64,000 nt of DNA from NCBI GenBank assembly GCA_964591275.1, contig CAZQAE010000020.1, forward strand, positions 1 through 64,000, written 5' to 3'. Below are positions 44,824 through 53,293 of this stretch, in pieces; within the stretch, counting starts at the first letter, position 1; each line of letters begins with the position of its first letter. A program made the translations under genes and the position numbers. Below the pieces are notes generated by a model, which saw only the letters and a list, made by a program, of their open reading frames with translations, had not been told where the DNA came from and did not search any database. Source of the stretch: G963674685 sp964591275. GTDB taxonomy: Bacteria > Lernaellota > Lernaellaia > JACKCT01.

Positions 44824-45723
44824 TAATGCAGCCCCTCCTTAGAAACCCAGCCATTAAGGCTTGACAAAAGGAGTTCTTTTTCGAGTGCGGTTTTTCTAAC
44901 TATTTCTATGAAAATTTACTCGTCGTAAATATTTATTCATATCCAATCCAGAGCATCTCAGCGAAAATCAATCAATGATTTGAAAGGCATTTCAATTGGA
45001 TGAATTTACAATTTGATCCACCCGGAAGAGAAACTAGTAATTATAAAATCAGATTTCAAGATCGAAATATTAGCATAGAAGCAATTGAATCATTCATGAC
45101 AAATGCTGATTATCAACGGCGACTCAGTATTATTCAACCGGCTACGAGATTGACAACGATTCGGAATAACCGTGCTGGTTGGAGAGTTATTTATATGTGA
45201 TATGTTAAATATTTATTGTTTAGAAAATCAAATGTATTGTCGTTGGATCGGAATAATATTCCGTTGAACATGACTATGGCAAGCCCCTCGGATTGGGATT
45301 TGATGTTGGGGATGTTCAGGGGCCTGTCGTTGAAAATGAACTCGATTGGGCGGCGCGGATTTGTTCCCATGTATATATCGAAAACGCGGATGAATAAAAA
45401 ACTCGAATAAATGCCACCGGGGACGATGAGGTCGCTGGCGCGGTCGAAATCGGCGTCGAAGAAAAAGACGGTGATAGTCGTGTTTTCAGGGTCGGCCAAT
45501 TCGGCGGTGGCGAGGTCAATGCCGTCGCCGGTGAATGTGTTGCGGTCGTGTATTACGACTTAATTCAGGCCCAGCCATGCAAAAAGGCTGTGGCCATCGC
45601 CGGCGATGAATATCCTGTAAACGATGGCCGCGGCGGGCAAGGGCGAAAAGATGCGAAAATGAACCTTGTTTGTGGAATGCGTGAAAGGCTCTCGATAATA
45701 GTTAGTTTCCATCCCAGAACTAC
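44824..45723. other. AT-rich region with an unexplained minus-strand open frame
   Basis: About 900 bp with no recognised gene. A minus-strand frame within 45191-45540 reads RNTFTGDGIDLATAELADPE then ITVFFFDADFDRASDLIVPG, faintly like a decayed FG-GAP or surface-protein piece, without a good start. A plus-strand frame at 45000-45200 is AT-rich and has no family features. Base composition is lower in GC than the flanks. Probably remnants rather than functional genes. Confidence 0.35.
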
Positions 45724-45891
45724 GATGGGACTGACTTGGTTCCTCGACCCAGACTGAGCAATTTTTTGTGAGGTCAAGGAAATCAGGGATTTGTGCTTAA
45801 GGCGTACTTAAGTACGCCGCACAATCAAAACCGAAGATTGACGACGAGATCGCGAAAAAGGGCCATTCTGGGACAGAAACTAGTTAATTGG
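45724..45891 (+). repeat. Dispersed ~167-bp repeat, copy B
   Basis: Full copy from GATGGGACT to ACTAGTTAATTGG. It has the perfect 18-bp palindrome GGCGTACTTAAGTACGCC at about 45800-45817. It lies directly inside the right direct repeat that bounds the giant-gene segment. Confidence 0.9.
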
Positions 45892-45943
45892 AGGCCAGAC
45901 GCCGCTTGGCTCCGTGCATACAAACTCATAATAGGCGTTCGGC

Positions 45944-46240
45944 CGGGCGGCGCTGGCAAAAAGCAGGCGGTAATTATAAAATGGGAAAATCCGGAGAAGA
46001 AAAATGCCAGGTAAAAACGATTGCACTTCAGGAAATCGATATGAAATCAATCTGACGCCAAACGAATTTGGTGGATTTTACGCGAGATTTCCCGATTTCC
46101 CCTCAATTTTTACAGGCGGGCAAACAGCTGAAGAGGCGATGAAAAACGCCAAAGAGGCGCTTGATTTGATGATTGATGAATATAATGACCGCAAAATTCC
46201 ACTGCCTGAACCAAAAACCGAATACAGCGGTCATTTTAAT
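45944..46240 (+). repeat. Right direct repeat flanking the giant lipoprotein locus
   Basis: Contains a displaced 22-base scrap of the flippase-like gene 3' end (45944-45965), a shortened leader and the 5' part of the intact hicB. Partner of 37516-37861. Confidence 0.88.
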
Positions 46241-46387
46241 GTGCGCCTGCCAAAAGAGTTGCATCGTGACCTGACTATGCGCGCAAAGGACGAAGGCGTT
46301 AGCCTCAATGCGCTCATCACATTCCTTTTAGCCAAAATTTCTTTTCCCGAAGCCGACGAGGCGAAAGCAGGATCACAAAAAAAATAG
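46004..46387 (+). CDS. HicB-family antitoxin, intact
   Basis: 127 residues. N-terminal HicB fold (about 10-75: NRYEINLTPNEFGGFYARFP, GQTAEEAMKNAKEALDLMID) and a C-terminal ribbon-helix-helix/Arc-like part (FNVRLPKELHRDLTMRAKDE then GVSLNALITFLLAKI). HicB neutralises the HicA mRNA-cleaving toxin and represses its own operon. HicA normally precedes or follows hicB, but neither side has one here, so this is an orphan. GGAGAAG-type ribosome site precedes the ATG. The gene is duplicated with a truncated copy at 37625-37864. Confidence 0.85.
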   Translation: MPGKNDCTSGNRYEINLTPNEFGGFYARFPDFPSIFTGGQTAEEAMKNAKEALDLMIDEYNDRKIPLPEPKTEYSGHFNVRLPKELHRDLTMRAKDEGVSLNALITFLLAKISFPEADEAKAGSQKK

Positions 46388-46501
46388 AGCAAAGTTCAAT
46401 CCATTTGCGATCTATTCCTCATCCACAAGATAAATCACGTCGGTTTTCTTTTTCCGCTGGTGTCGTTTCAAGGTCACTTTCCTATCAGTTAAAAGTAATT
46501 C

Positions 46502-47089
46502 CTAGAGCCATTCGACATCTTCCAAGCCCTGAACGGAGCCGTCACGGCCAACCAGTGCGATTCGAAATTTAAGCCGGACCATCAGGGGGCGTTGCCTCCA
46601 GTTCGCGGCGAGCCTCATAAAACCATCAGCCATTGGCACAGCGACCACCATGATGTCATTTCGATGGATTTCCTCCACGGTCAGTATCTGCCCCAAGGCT
46701 TCGCGCAGGATCCGGTATTCCGGGTTGGATGGCTTTTTGACCAAGTTTCCTTTTTTGCATTCGGCGCGGATACGTTTCTCACCGATTCTGGCGACCACGT
46801 CCCCCACACCTGCCCTGGAATGGACGCGCAGGGTCTGTCCTTCCAACTGGTAGGAACCCTGCCAGGGGTTTTTCCCGGCCTGCTCCGTCTGCTCCCATCC
46901 GCTGGCTTCGAGAAATTCAGCGATCGGAAAAATCTCGTCCTTTCCAACTCGCACCTGTGCGCCATCAATCGCAACATCGACTTCACCGTGACTTTCCCGG
47001 TAGTCAAGCAGATGGAACGCCAGCAGGAGAGCGACTTCGGCCTCAGGCATTTTGTCTTTTGAAAATGCGTTCAAGTCGAAAATTGCCAT
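46502..47089 (-). CDS. Predicted PD-(D/E)xK nuclease-like protein
   Basis: 195 residues, no signal peptide. The central part GDVVARIGEKRIRAECKKGN (about 96-116) reads as a PD-(D/E)xK core: Asp, a beta hairpin, then E-x-K, with a following hydrophobic helix ILREALGQILTVEEI. N-terminal helical region (AEVALLLAFHLLDYRESHGE) precedes it. Such proteins include restriction enzymes and repair nucleases, but the partner methylase is not adjacent. Function not assigned; the active-site reading is by eye. Confidence 0.6.
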   Translation of the reverse strand: MAIFDLNAFSKDKMPEAEVALLLAFHLLDYRESHGEVDVAIDGAQVRVGKDEIFPIAEFLEASGWEQTEQAGKNPWQGSYQLEGQTLRVHSRAGVGDVVARIGEKRIRAECKKGNLVKKPSNPEYRILREALGQILTVEEIHRNDIMVVAVPMADGFMRLAANWRQRPLMVRLKFRIALVGRDGSVQGLEDVEWL

Positions 47090-47122
47090 ACTTTTGGTAC
47101 CTCGTTTTCCAAAGACTGATTA

Positions 47123-47170
47123 TATGAATTTCACGCAGCGCTCAAGAAGAAAAACAACCATGCAATCCAA
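47123..47170. repeat. 48-bp direct repeat, left copy
   Basis: GAATTTCACGCAGCGCTCAA then AAAAACAACCATGCAATCCA. Partner at 48645-48693 with few differences; together they bracket the DUF218 lipoprotein gene. Confidence 0.85.
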
Positions 47171-47200
47171 TTGGATATAGAAGTACCGATCGGATGCCTA

Positions 47201-48613
47201 TCACGGGTCCAGAGGGTCCCTCGGATCGGCATAAAGCGACGTTGGGACCGGCATAAAGCATGAGTTGTATAAAGCCAGGCGTGCAATTTTACGCCACGGG
47301 AGATATCCCAATTCATCCAGGCAGCGACCGGTCAGCAAAAAATCAATGTAAAAATTCTGGAAGGGGTCCGTGGTGATCAGCGCCGGTTTGTCCGGCGGGA
47401 TGCCATATCGAAAAATCAGTCGTGAGACGTTGCGCAGGTTGGTTGTTGTGTGACGGGCGTGGGGATCGACCAGGATAGCTTCTTCCGGGATGCCGTGGCT
47501 TTGCATCAAGAATTTCTTCATCTCGATGGCTTCGCTGTAGCGTGTTTGATCCGGGTGGACATGCCCGCCTGAAAACACGATCAGAGGAGCCAGACCTTCG
47601 TTGAAGCGTCTCGCAACCAGGTTGCAGCGGAACCGGCCCCCCGGGTGCAATGGAATCTCTGTTTCCGGCCCAAGTCCGGGCACGATGATCGTTGAGAAAC
47701 GGTAGGCATCCCAATCGATCAAGGGGATGCTCTCGAAGGCTTTCCGGTTTTCTCCTTCTTGCATCGGCTCGTAACGTCCCGCCTCATCACGCCCGTAAAA
47801 GTCCATTGCCGCCAGCACAACCTCAATCAAGGGTTCAAAAAAAAGCATGGGATCTGGATAAGCAGCAAGAATGTCCGATGCGATGGCATCCAGTTCGGCG
47901 GGAGGCAAGCTCCGCGCATAAGAATCAAAAGCCTGATGCAGTCCGTCCACGACATCAGACCAGGCGCTTTGCAGAAGCTGTGCATCCGACGACGCAATAT
48001 GCAGGTGGAACATCCCGCTGGGACGTAGATGCAGACCGGCCAGATCGAAGACATCGGATGGACCGGTGAAGGCATCGGACAGCGCCGCCCCAACATCTTG
48101 CGCATCGGAATCGGACCAAAGAAGCGCATCGGCCCAGCACTCGATATCCTCAACGCAATAGGCCGCGGCTTGGCGGAAGAGTGTGTCTCGTTGTTCAGAG
48201 ATTGCAGAAATCGCCTGCGTGTCTTGAAGCACATCCACGACTTCCGGGACGCCCGACAAGATTGTCAACAGATAATAGTTCTTGGCCAGCACCCACGATC
48301 CGCTCTCAACGAGAGGGTAATCCTGGTCGAAACCCTGAAGGTCCACCGGCATATCGAGCAGGCAAAGCGTTGGGTCCAATTTCGGGAAGGGCGCTGAGTC
48401 GTCGTCGACATTGGAAGTGTCGTCATTGAGATCGTCATCCGCGTCGTCTGTATCATCGTCCTCGTCAGGCGTCGCATCATCATCGGCTTGTTCCGAATTT
48501 TCCGGTCCGGATGAAGAGGACGAAGAATCATCATCGACGCACGCGGGCAACGCGGCGAGGAAAGTCAGAACCAACAATCCTGTCATCAGGAAAAAAGCAC
48601 GTCGAAAATCCAT
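47201..48613 (-). CDS. Asp-stalk lipoprotein with DUF218/YdcF-like domain
   Basis: 470 residues. Signal peptide with lipobox ALPAC, Ser and Asp-rich stalk (about 25-75, DDDSSSSSSGPENSEQADDD), a helical middle part (about 80-300) of unknown family, and a C-terminal DUF218 domain. The latter shows FSTIIVPGLGPETEIPLHPG, LIVFSGGHVHPDQTRYSEAI, KKFLMQSHGIPEEAILVDPH and RHTTTNLRNVS. DUF218 (YdcF, SanA, ElyC) proteins bind nucleotide-like or lipid-linked sugar molecules and affect envelope integrity. Here the domain would sit outside the cytoplasm on a lipid anchor. The gene is bracketed by 48-bp direct repeats. Confidence 0.8.
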   Translation of the reverse strand: MDFRRAFFLMTGLLVLTFLAALPACVDDDSSSSSSGPENSEQADDDATPDEDDDTDDADDDLNDDTSNVDDDSAPFPKLDPTLCLLDMPVDLQGFDQDYPLVESGSWVLAKNYYLLTILSGVPEVVDVLQDTQAISAISEQRDTLFRQAAAYCVEDIECWADALLWSDSDAQDVGAALSDAFTGPSDVFDLAGLHLRPSGMFHLHIASSDAQLLQSAWSDVVDGLHQAFDSYARSLPPAELDAIASDILAAYPDPMLFFEPLIEVVLAAMDFYGRDEAGRYEPMQEGENRKAFESIPLIDWDAYRFSTIIVPGLGPETEIPLHPGGRFRCNLVARRFNEGLAPLIVFSGGHVHPDQTRYSEAIEMKKFLMQSHGIPEEAILVDPHARHTTTNLRNVSRLIFRYGIPPDKPALITTDPFQNFYIDFLLTGRCLDELGYLPWRKIARLALYNSCFMPVPTSLYADPRDPLDP

Positions 48614-48644
48614 GAAATCCTCACAAACAATTTTATTTATTTTA

Positions 48645-48693
48645 TAGGAATTTCACGTAGCGCTCAAGGAAGAAAAACAACCATGCAATCCAA
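48645..48693. repeat. 48-bp direct repeat, right copy
   Basis: GGAATTTCACGTAGCGCTCA then GGAAGAAAAACAACCATGCA. Same orientation as the left copy at 47123-47170. Confidence 0.85.
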
Positions 48694-48826
48694 CATGAAA
48701 ATAGAAACCCAATTCCCATGGCGCTCTGCTCCTTTGGGCTTTGATGTTTTTGCTTTTTAAGCGATGGGGTTTTGCTATGATTTTTGCAAAAAAAGGGCTA
48801 TTTTCCGGGGAAAACGGGGAAAAGAC

Positions 48827-50500
48827 ATGCGCGTGGCGTTTATCAGTTTTCATTGTCGGTATCATTATCAAACAATTGCCGGTCCATTTTTGCAGGCTGC
48901 GGCGGCAAAGCGTCAGCCCGATATCGAATGGCGCGCGTTTGAGTTTTTGACTTCATCGCCCATATCCAGCGCCTTATCACAACTGCTGGATTTTCAACCG
49001 GATGTGGTGGCTTTTTCTTCCTATCTATGGAGTATCGAAAAGCAGGTCCAATTGGCTGCGCGGCTTAAACTCGTCTTGCCGAATGCAAAACGGATCATGG
49101 GCGGGCCGGAATCCTGGCTGGCGCTTGAGCAGCCGGAGCACCCCTTGGTTTTGCCATTCGATACAATTGTCGTCGGCGAGGCGGAAAATGAATTTCCGAT
49201 TTTACTCGATCAAATAAAACGAAAAGAAACGTTTACGCGGATCATCCGCGCAAAGCCGATTGAAAATCTTGATGAATTGCCATCCCCGTATCAGATGGGT
49301 TTATTTCGTGATGACACGCCTTATTTGCACATGGAGACATCACGCGGCTGCGTGAATCACTGCACATTCTGTACGAGTTCGCACTCGCCAACACGCCTAT
49401 ATTCGATGGCCCGCTGGCGAGACGATCTCGACGCCGTTATTGATCGATTCAAAAACCTTCAGCGTATCAATCTGCTCGACCGCAGTTTGAATGAACAAAC
49501 AGGCTGGATGGTCTCTGTCATTGACGGATTTTTCGCAAAATCCAACTCACAGATTTTGCATATCGAGATGTACCCCGATTTTATTGACGACGATCAACTG
49601 AGCTACCTGAAATCGCTGCCCGCAAATCGTTTGCATGTCGAGATGGGCATTCAGAGTTTCGATAAGGCGACGCTGGCGAAGGTGGGGAGGAAAAGCGATC
49701 CTGAACATGTTGAAAGGATTGTGAAAATCCTTGCCGGGTTCGATTCTGTTTCTTTGCATGTCGATCTGATCGCAGGACTTCCCTTACAAAAACATTCGGA
49801 TATTCGTGATTCGGTTGAGAAACTCTGCTCGCTATCGCCCGATGATATTCAGCTCGAACGACTCAAATTGCTGCCCGGAACGCCTATTCGTAAAAATCCA
49901 AATAGTGCTACCAGCTATGCGCCAACCCCGCCGTGGGAAGTTTTAAAAACTGATGAATACAGCGCAAGGCAGCTTTTTGAGTCAGACCGATTGTCACGGT
50001 TTCTGGATCGCTATTATAACTCGGATTATTTCTCGCGGACCTTGCGGCAAATGGCTTTGGAATTGGGAAGCTGGAATAGCTTATGGGATCTACTGCGTGA
50101 GAAGGATGATGGCGAAAATCCGACATCCGTCGATCAGCGATTTCGATATCTGGAAAAAATCATTGAAGGGTGCGGCCTTTCGAATCGAGTTCGCAAGCAG
50201 TGGATCTTCGATCTTTTTTTACACGGACGCTATCGGTCCGCCAGTCAAATGGCATTGGACTCTGAATACAAGCGACGCCTGAAAACGATTTTGCTGGCGG
50301 AACCCGAAAAAGGAAAAGGACACATCGAACGCTTTGAAAATCCTCTTGTAGACCTTCCCCATTTCAACGCGCCGGGATTACTCCTCTTTTTATATCAGCA
50401 AAGACGGGTGTTGATTTTTGAGGTGGATGATTCCACAAAACCGATTCAAACGACGCTGCTGGCGATTGCCACCAAAGGGAGGCTGGAACAGGTTTCGTAG
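48827..50500 (+). CDS. B12-binding radical SAM protein (DUF4080 type)
   Basis: 557 residues from ATG 48827 (GGGGA upstream). Cobalamin-binding-like Rossmann domain about 1-135 (DVVAFSSYLWSIEKQVQLAA, RIMGGPESW, IVVGEAENEF). Radical SAM core with cluster motif in SRGCVNHCTFCTSS and strands LHIEMYPDFID, VEMGIQSFDKATLAKVGR and LHVDLIAGLP. C-terminal DUF4080 helical part from about 350. Such proteins do methylations, ring rearrangements or thiolations; DUF4080 members have no assigned reaction. No B12-binding DxHxxG motif is obvious, so cobalamin use is uncertain. It stands alone and is followed by a strong terminator. Confidence 0.88.
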   Translation: MRVAFISFHCRYHYQTIAGPFLQAAAAKRQPDIEWRAFEFLTSSPISSALSQLLDFQPDVVAFSSYLWSIEKQVQLAARLKLVLPNAKRIMGGPESWLALEQPEHPLVLPFDTIVVGEAENEFPILLDQIKRKETFTRIIRAKPIENLDELPSPYQMGLFRDDTPYLHMETSRGCVNHCTFCTSSHSPTRLYSMARWRDDLDAVIDRFKNLQRINLLDRSLNEQTGWMVSVIDGFFAKSNSQILHIEMYPDFIDDDQLSYLKSLPANRLHVEMGIQSFDKATLAKVGRKSDPEHVERIVKILAGFDSVSLHVDLIAGLPLQKHSDIRDSVEKLCSLSPDDIQLERLKLLPGTPIRKNPNSATSYAPTPPWEVLKTDEYSARQLFESDRLSRFLDRYYNSDYFSRTLRQMALELGSWNSLWDLLREKDDGENPTSVDQRFRYLEKIIEGCGLSNRVRKQWIFDLFLHGRYRSASQMALDSEYKRRLKTILLAEPEKGKGHIERFENPLVDLPHFNAPGLLLFLYQQRRVLIFEVDDSTKPIQTTLLAIATKGRLEQVS

Positions 50501-50607
50501 CATCTTCGAGGCGAAGTAATTCCTTCCGACAATGATCCCGGCAGAAGCTCTGATGTCCCCATTTTGTGTAATAGTGAACCAGAATCAATTCGTGCGGAAA
50601 AGGCATA

Positions 50608-50648
50608 CCCGAAAGCGGCGGATAGTAACCGCCGCTTCGGGTTCTTAG
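50608..50648 (+). terminator. Rho-independent terminator after the radical SAM gene
   Basis: CCCGAAAGCGGCGG and CCGCCGCTTCGGG form a 13-bp stem with one bulged A and the loop ATAGTAA, then TTCTTAGTTTTC. It lies 108 bp past the stop. Confidence 0.7.
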
Positions 50649-50816
50649 TTTTCTCTTGCGCCGCATGTCTTGCCTGGGCGCTGCAATTAGTTTTCTTTTA
50701 GCCCTGCTGCCGGACCGGAGCATGGAATAATTTTCTCGTTTTTTTTACATACCTCCCCAAGGTGATTGAAGTTATTTTTCGTATTCTCACTGCGGCACGA
50801 ACCCGTGTAATATTAA

Positions 50817-50911
50817 TTGTAGAGTCGCTAGGGCGCTGAAACTCTAAAGACATTAGGTCACGGATTTTGCTTGCGCATAAGATTCGCAAAATCCTTTGCG
50901 GTCTTTTTTTT
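50817..50911 (+). ncRNA. Candidate small RNA ending in a terminator
   Basis: A small hairpin AGAGT(CGCTAGGGCGCTGAA)ACTCT is followed by a long hairpin GGATTTTGC (50862-50870) / GCAAAATCC (50886-50894), a short TTTGCGG and eight T (50903-50910). The second terminator cannot serve the radical SAM gene, which already has one. TAATAT at about 50808 could be a -10 box. No known RNA family recognised. Confidence 0.4.
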
Positions 50912-50929
50912 CATTGCCTCGTTTTTCCT

Positions 50930-52483
50930 TTATCCACTGACCGCATGGATGACTGATGCCCTGTCCAGCCCTCTGTATTGAACGGCTTCCGATATGTGCG
51001 GCGCGCGGATTTCCCGGCTTCCGTCCAGGTCGGCGATGGTGCGCGCCACTTTCAAAACCCGATCATGCGCTCTGGCTGAAAAACCAAGCTTTTCCATGGC
51101 CGATTGCATAAGCCTGTGGCCGTCGGCATCCAGCACGCACAGCGCGCGAAGTTGCTTTACCGTCATTCCCGCATTGCAACGCGTGTCGGTGTTAACGAAT
51201 CGTGTGCCTTGGCGAATGCGCGCGGCGAGGACCCTTTCGCGGATTTGACTGGAACTTTCTCCCCTGTTTTTCGCGTTCAGTTCCATGTAGCGAACCGCCG
51301 GCACCTCAACATGAAGATCGATCCGGTCGAGCAGCGGCCCGGAAATCCGTTGATGATATCTGGAAATTTGGACCGGCGAGCAAATGCACTCATGGAATGG
51401 GTCGCCGTAATATCCGCATGGGCAGGGATTCATCGCCGCCACCAGCGTAAAATCGGTTGGGAAAGTCACGCTGCCCAGCGCGCGCACCAGCGTCACGTTT
51501 CCATCCTCTATGGGTTGCCGAAGGACCTCCAGCACGGGGCGGCTGAACTCGGGAAATTCGTCCAAAAACAAAACGCCTCGATGGGACAGGCTGATCATGC
51601 CCGGCCTTGGTGATGAGCCGCCGCCTGCCAAGCCCGCGTAGCTGATGGTATGGTGAGGGCTGATGAAGGGGCGCCGGGTTACGATGCCGACCTCGCTGGG
51701 CACGCGCCCGACGATGGAGTGAATCCGCGTGACCTCAAGCGCCTCCTCCAGGCACATATCCGGCAGGATTGTGATCATTCTTTTGGCCAGCATCGTTTTG
51801 CCCGAGCCGGGAGGGCCGATCAGGATAATATTATGTCCTCCGGCGGCGGCGATTTCCATGGCGCGTTTGGCGTGGTTCTGCCCGGCGACCTGGTTAAAAT
51901 CCTCCTCCATCCGCAGCGCCCCGCCCGCCAGCAGTCCGGTGGCATCGACGCGAACCGGCGCCAGGTCCAGATCGCCCCGAAGAAACTCAACGACCTGCGT
52001 GAGATGACTGACGGGTATGACCTCGATTCCTTTCACGATGGCCGCTTCCCGGACGTTGGCTGCGGGGACAATGACCCCCTGCAAGCCCATTTCACGAACC
52101 GCCATGGCGACCGGGAGTACGCCGCGCACTCCCCGCACCGAACCGTCCAGGGCCAATTCACCGATGATGGCGTATTGACTGAGCCGATCCTGATTGGAAA
52201 TGAGGCTGATGCCTGTGAGAATGCCGATGGCAATGGGCAAGTCGAAGCCGGAGCCTTCCTTGCGTGTATCCGAGGGAGCAAGATTCACGGTGATGTGTCG
52301 CTCCGGAAGGTAATAACCGGAGGCGTAGAGCGCCGCCTGCACACGGTCCTTTGCCTCGCGTACGGCACCGTCCGGCAAACCGACGATATTGAAAAACCAC
52401 GTCCCCGGCCTGGCGTCCACCTGGATTTCCACGCGGTATGCGTCGACGCCCAGCAAAGCCGCGGAATGTACAAAAAAAGCCAT
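50930..52483 (-). CDS. comM: YifB/ComM-family Mg-chelatase-like AAA+ ATPase
   Basis: 517 residues from ATG 52483, which has GGAGG ahead of it; ATG 52501 is less likely. N-terminal ChlI/LonC-like domain (about 1-180: FVHSAALLGVDAYRVEIQVD, GLPDGAVREAKDRVQAAL, NLAPSDTRKEGSGFDLPIAI). AAA+ module with Walker A GPPGSGKTMLAKRM, Walker B LFLDEFPEF, and a Cys-containing stretch NPCPCGYYGD..CICSP. The C-terminal ComM domain ends with FSARAHDRVLKVARTIADLD. ComM is a hexameric helicase that helps branch migration during natural transformation; in non-competent bacteria its role is unclear. Confidence 0.93.
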   Translation of the reverse strand: MAFFVHSAALLGVDAYRVEIQVDARPGTWFFNIVGLPDGAVREAKDRVQAALYASGYYLPERHITVNLAPSDTRKEGSGFDLPIAIGILTGISLISNQDRLSQYAIIGELALDGSVRGVRGVLPVAMAVREMGLQGVIVPAANVREAAIVKGIEVIPVSHLTQVVEFLRGDLDLAPVRVDATGLLAGGALRMEEDFNQVAGQNHAKRAMEIAAAGGHNIILIGPPGSGKTMLAKRMITILPDMCLEEALEVTRIHSIVGRVPSEVGIVTRRPFISPHHTISYAGLAGGGSSPRPGMISLSHRGVLFLDEFPEFSRPVLEVLRQPIEDGNVTLVRALGSVTFPTDFTLVAAMNPCPCGYYGDPFHECICSPVQISRYHQRISGPLLDRIDLHVEVPAVRYMELNAKNRGESSSQIRERVLAARIRQGTRFVNTDTRCNAGMTVKQLRALCVLDADGHRLMQSAMEKLGFSARAHDRVLKVARTIADLDGSREIRAPHISEAVQYRGLDRASVIHAVSG

Positions 52484-52721
52484 GATCCCCCTCCAGCGCA
52501 ATGTGCGTCAAAGGAGGTACTCAAAACGCGTGCCAAATCACAGCGGCATTGCAAGTAGCTGATTACATTGATGTTTTCATGAATTTGCGCGGGCGCGCTT
52601 GAAGGAAATCACTCGATTATCGGAGAGCGGCTCTCCGGATTTCGGAGAGCCGCTGGAAACGGATGATACTCAGTTTAAAAGAATTTCTTTTTCGTATCGA
52701 CGGATGCTTAATGAAGCGTGA

Positions 52722-53063
52722 TCAGCAGTTGATCGCATCTTCCCAAGCAACCACACATGTATCCCACGCGGAGCAGTCACTGCCGACGCAATCGACAAAC
52801 TCACCTACTGCGTTAGTCACACCGCACTCTTCTGCGAGATCATAGTAGTTGTCACAAGTATCCGTCGCAGTGGCTTCCGGAAAATCAAAACATGCCATTA
52901 GCATTTCCACACATGCCGCATTGCCGGCACCGAGATCGTCGTCATCGTCGTTGGATGGGTTTTCATTGTCGTCATCGTCGTCGTCATCTCCGCACGAGAC
53001 GATTGACCCAAATCCCACCACGCCGATCAATACGATTATCCACAAATAGTTCCAAGCCTTCAT
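52722..53063 (-). CDS. Small Asp-rich lipoprotein
   Basis: 113 residues. Signal peptide with lipobox IVSC (C24), acidic linker GDDDDDDDNENPSNDDDDDL, then a 70-residue domain with eight cysteines (NAACVEMLMACFDFPEATAT, DTCDNYYDLAEECGV, DCVGSDCSAWDTC, INC). The Cys pattern recalls the C-terminal domain of the lipoprotein at 32161-32865. GGAGGAAAG lies just upstream of the ATG. Function unknown. Confidence 0.78.
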   Translation of the reverse strand: MKAWNYLWIIVLIGVVGFGSIVSCGDDDDDDDNENPSNDDDDDLGAGNAACVEMLMACFDFPEATATDTCDNYYDLAEECGVTNAVGEFVDCVGSDCSAWDTCVVAWEDAINC

Positions 53064-53293
53064 GTTTTCTTTCCTCCAAAGTTTATGTCACGCGCTCAGT
53101 ATTGCCCTAATTGTATGAAACCGTCGCCAGTTTATCAAGTGCGCCAGGGACAATTTTATAAAGGGGAAATGCACGCGGATCATGGTTTTCAGCATTTCGA
53201 CCATGCCGTCAATTCCGGCGAAAAAGCGCACATCTCCCTAACAAGGAAGCTGCCGACAAATTTTCGCTTCGAAGCTATTTCCCCGACAAACCC

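Larger units (their letters stand above)
50501..50929. other. Intergenic region between convergent genes
   Basis: Contains two plus-strand terminator-like hairpins (50608-50645 and 50862-50911) and a candidate small RNA between them. I see no protein gene. Confidence 0.5.

Noticed and set aside
45793..46014. Short frame reading HNQNRRLTTRSRKRAILGQK
   Set aside because: Lies in dispersed repeat copy B; the same peptide arises in copy C at 54300, so it is a by-product of the repeat.
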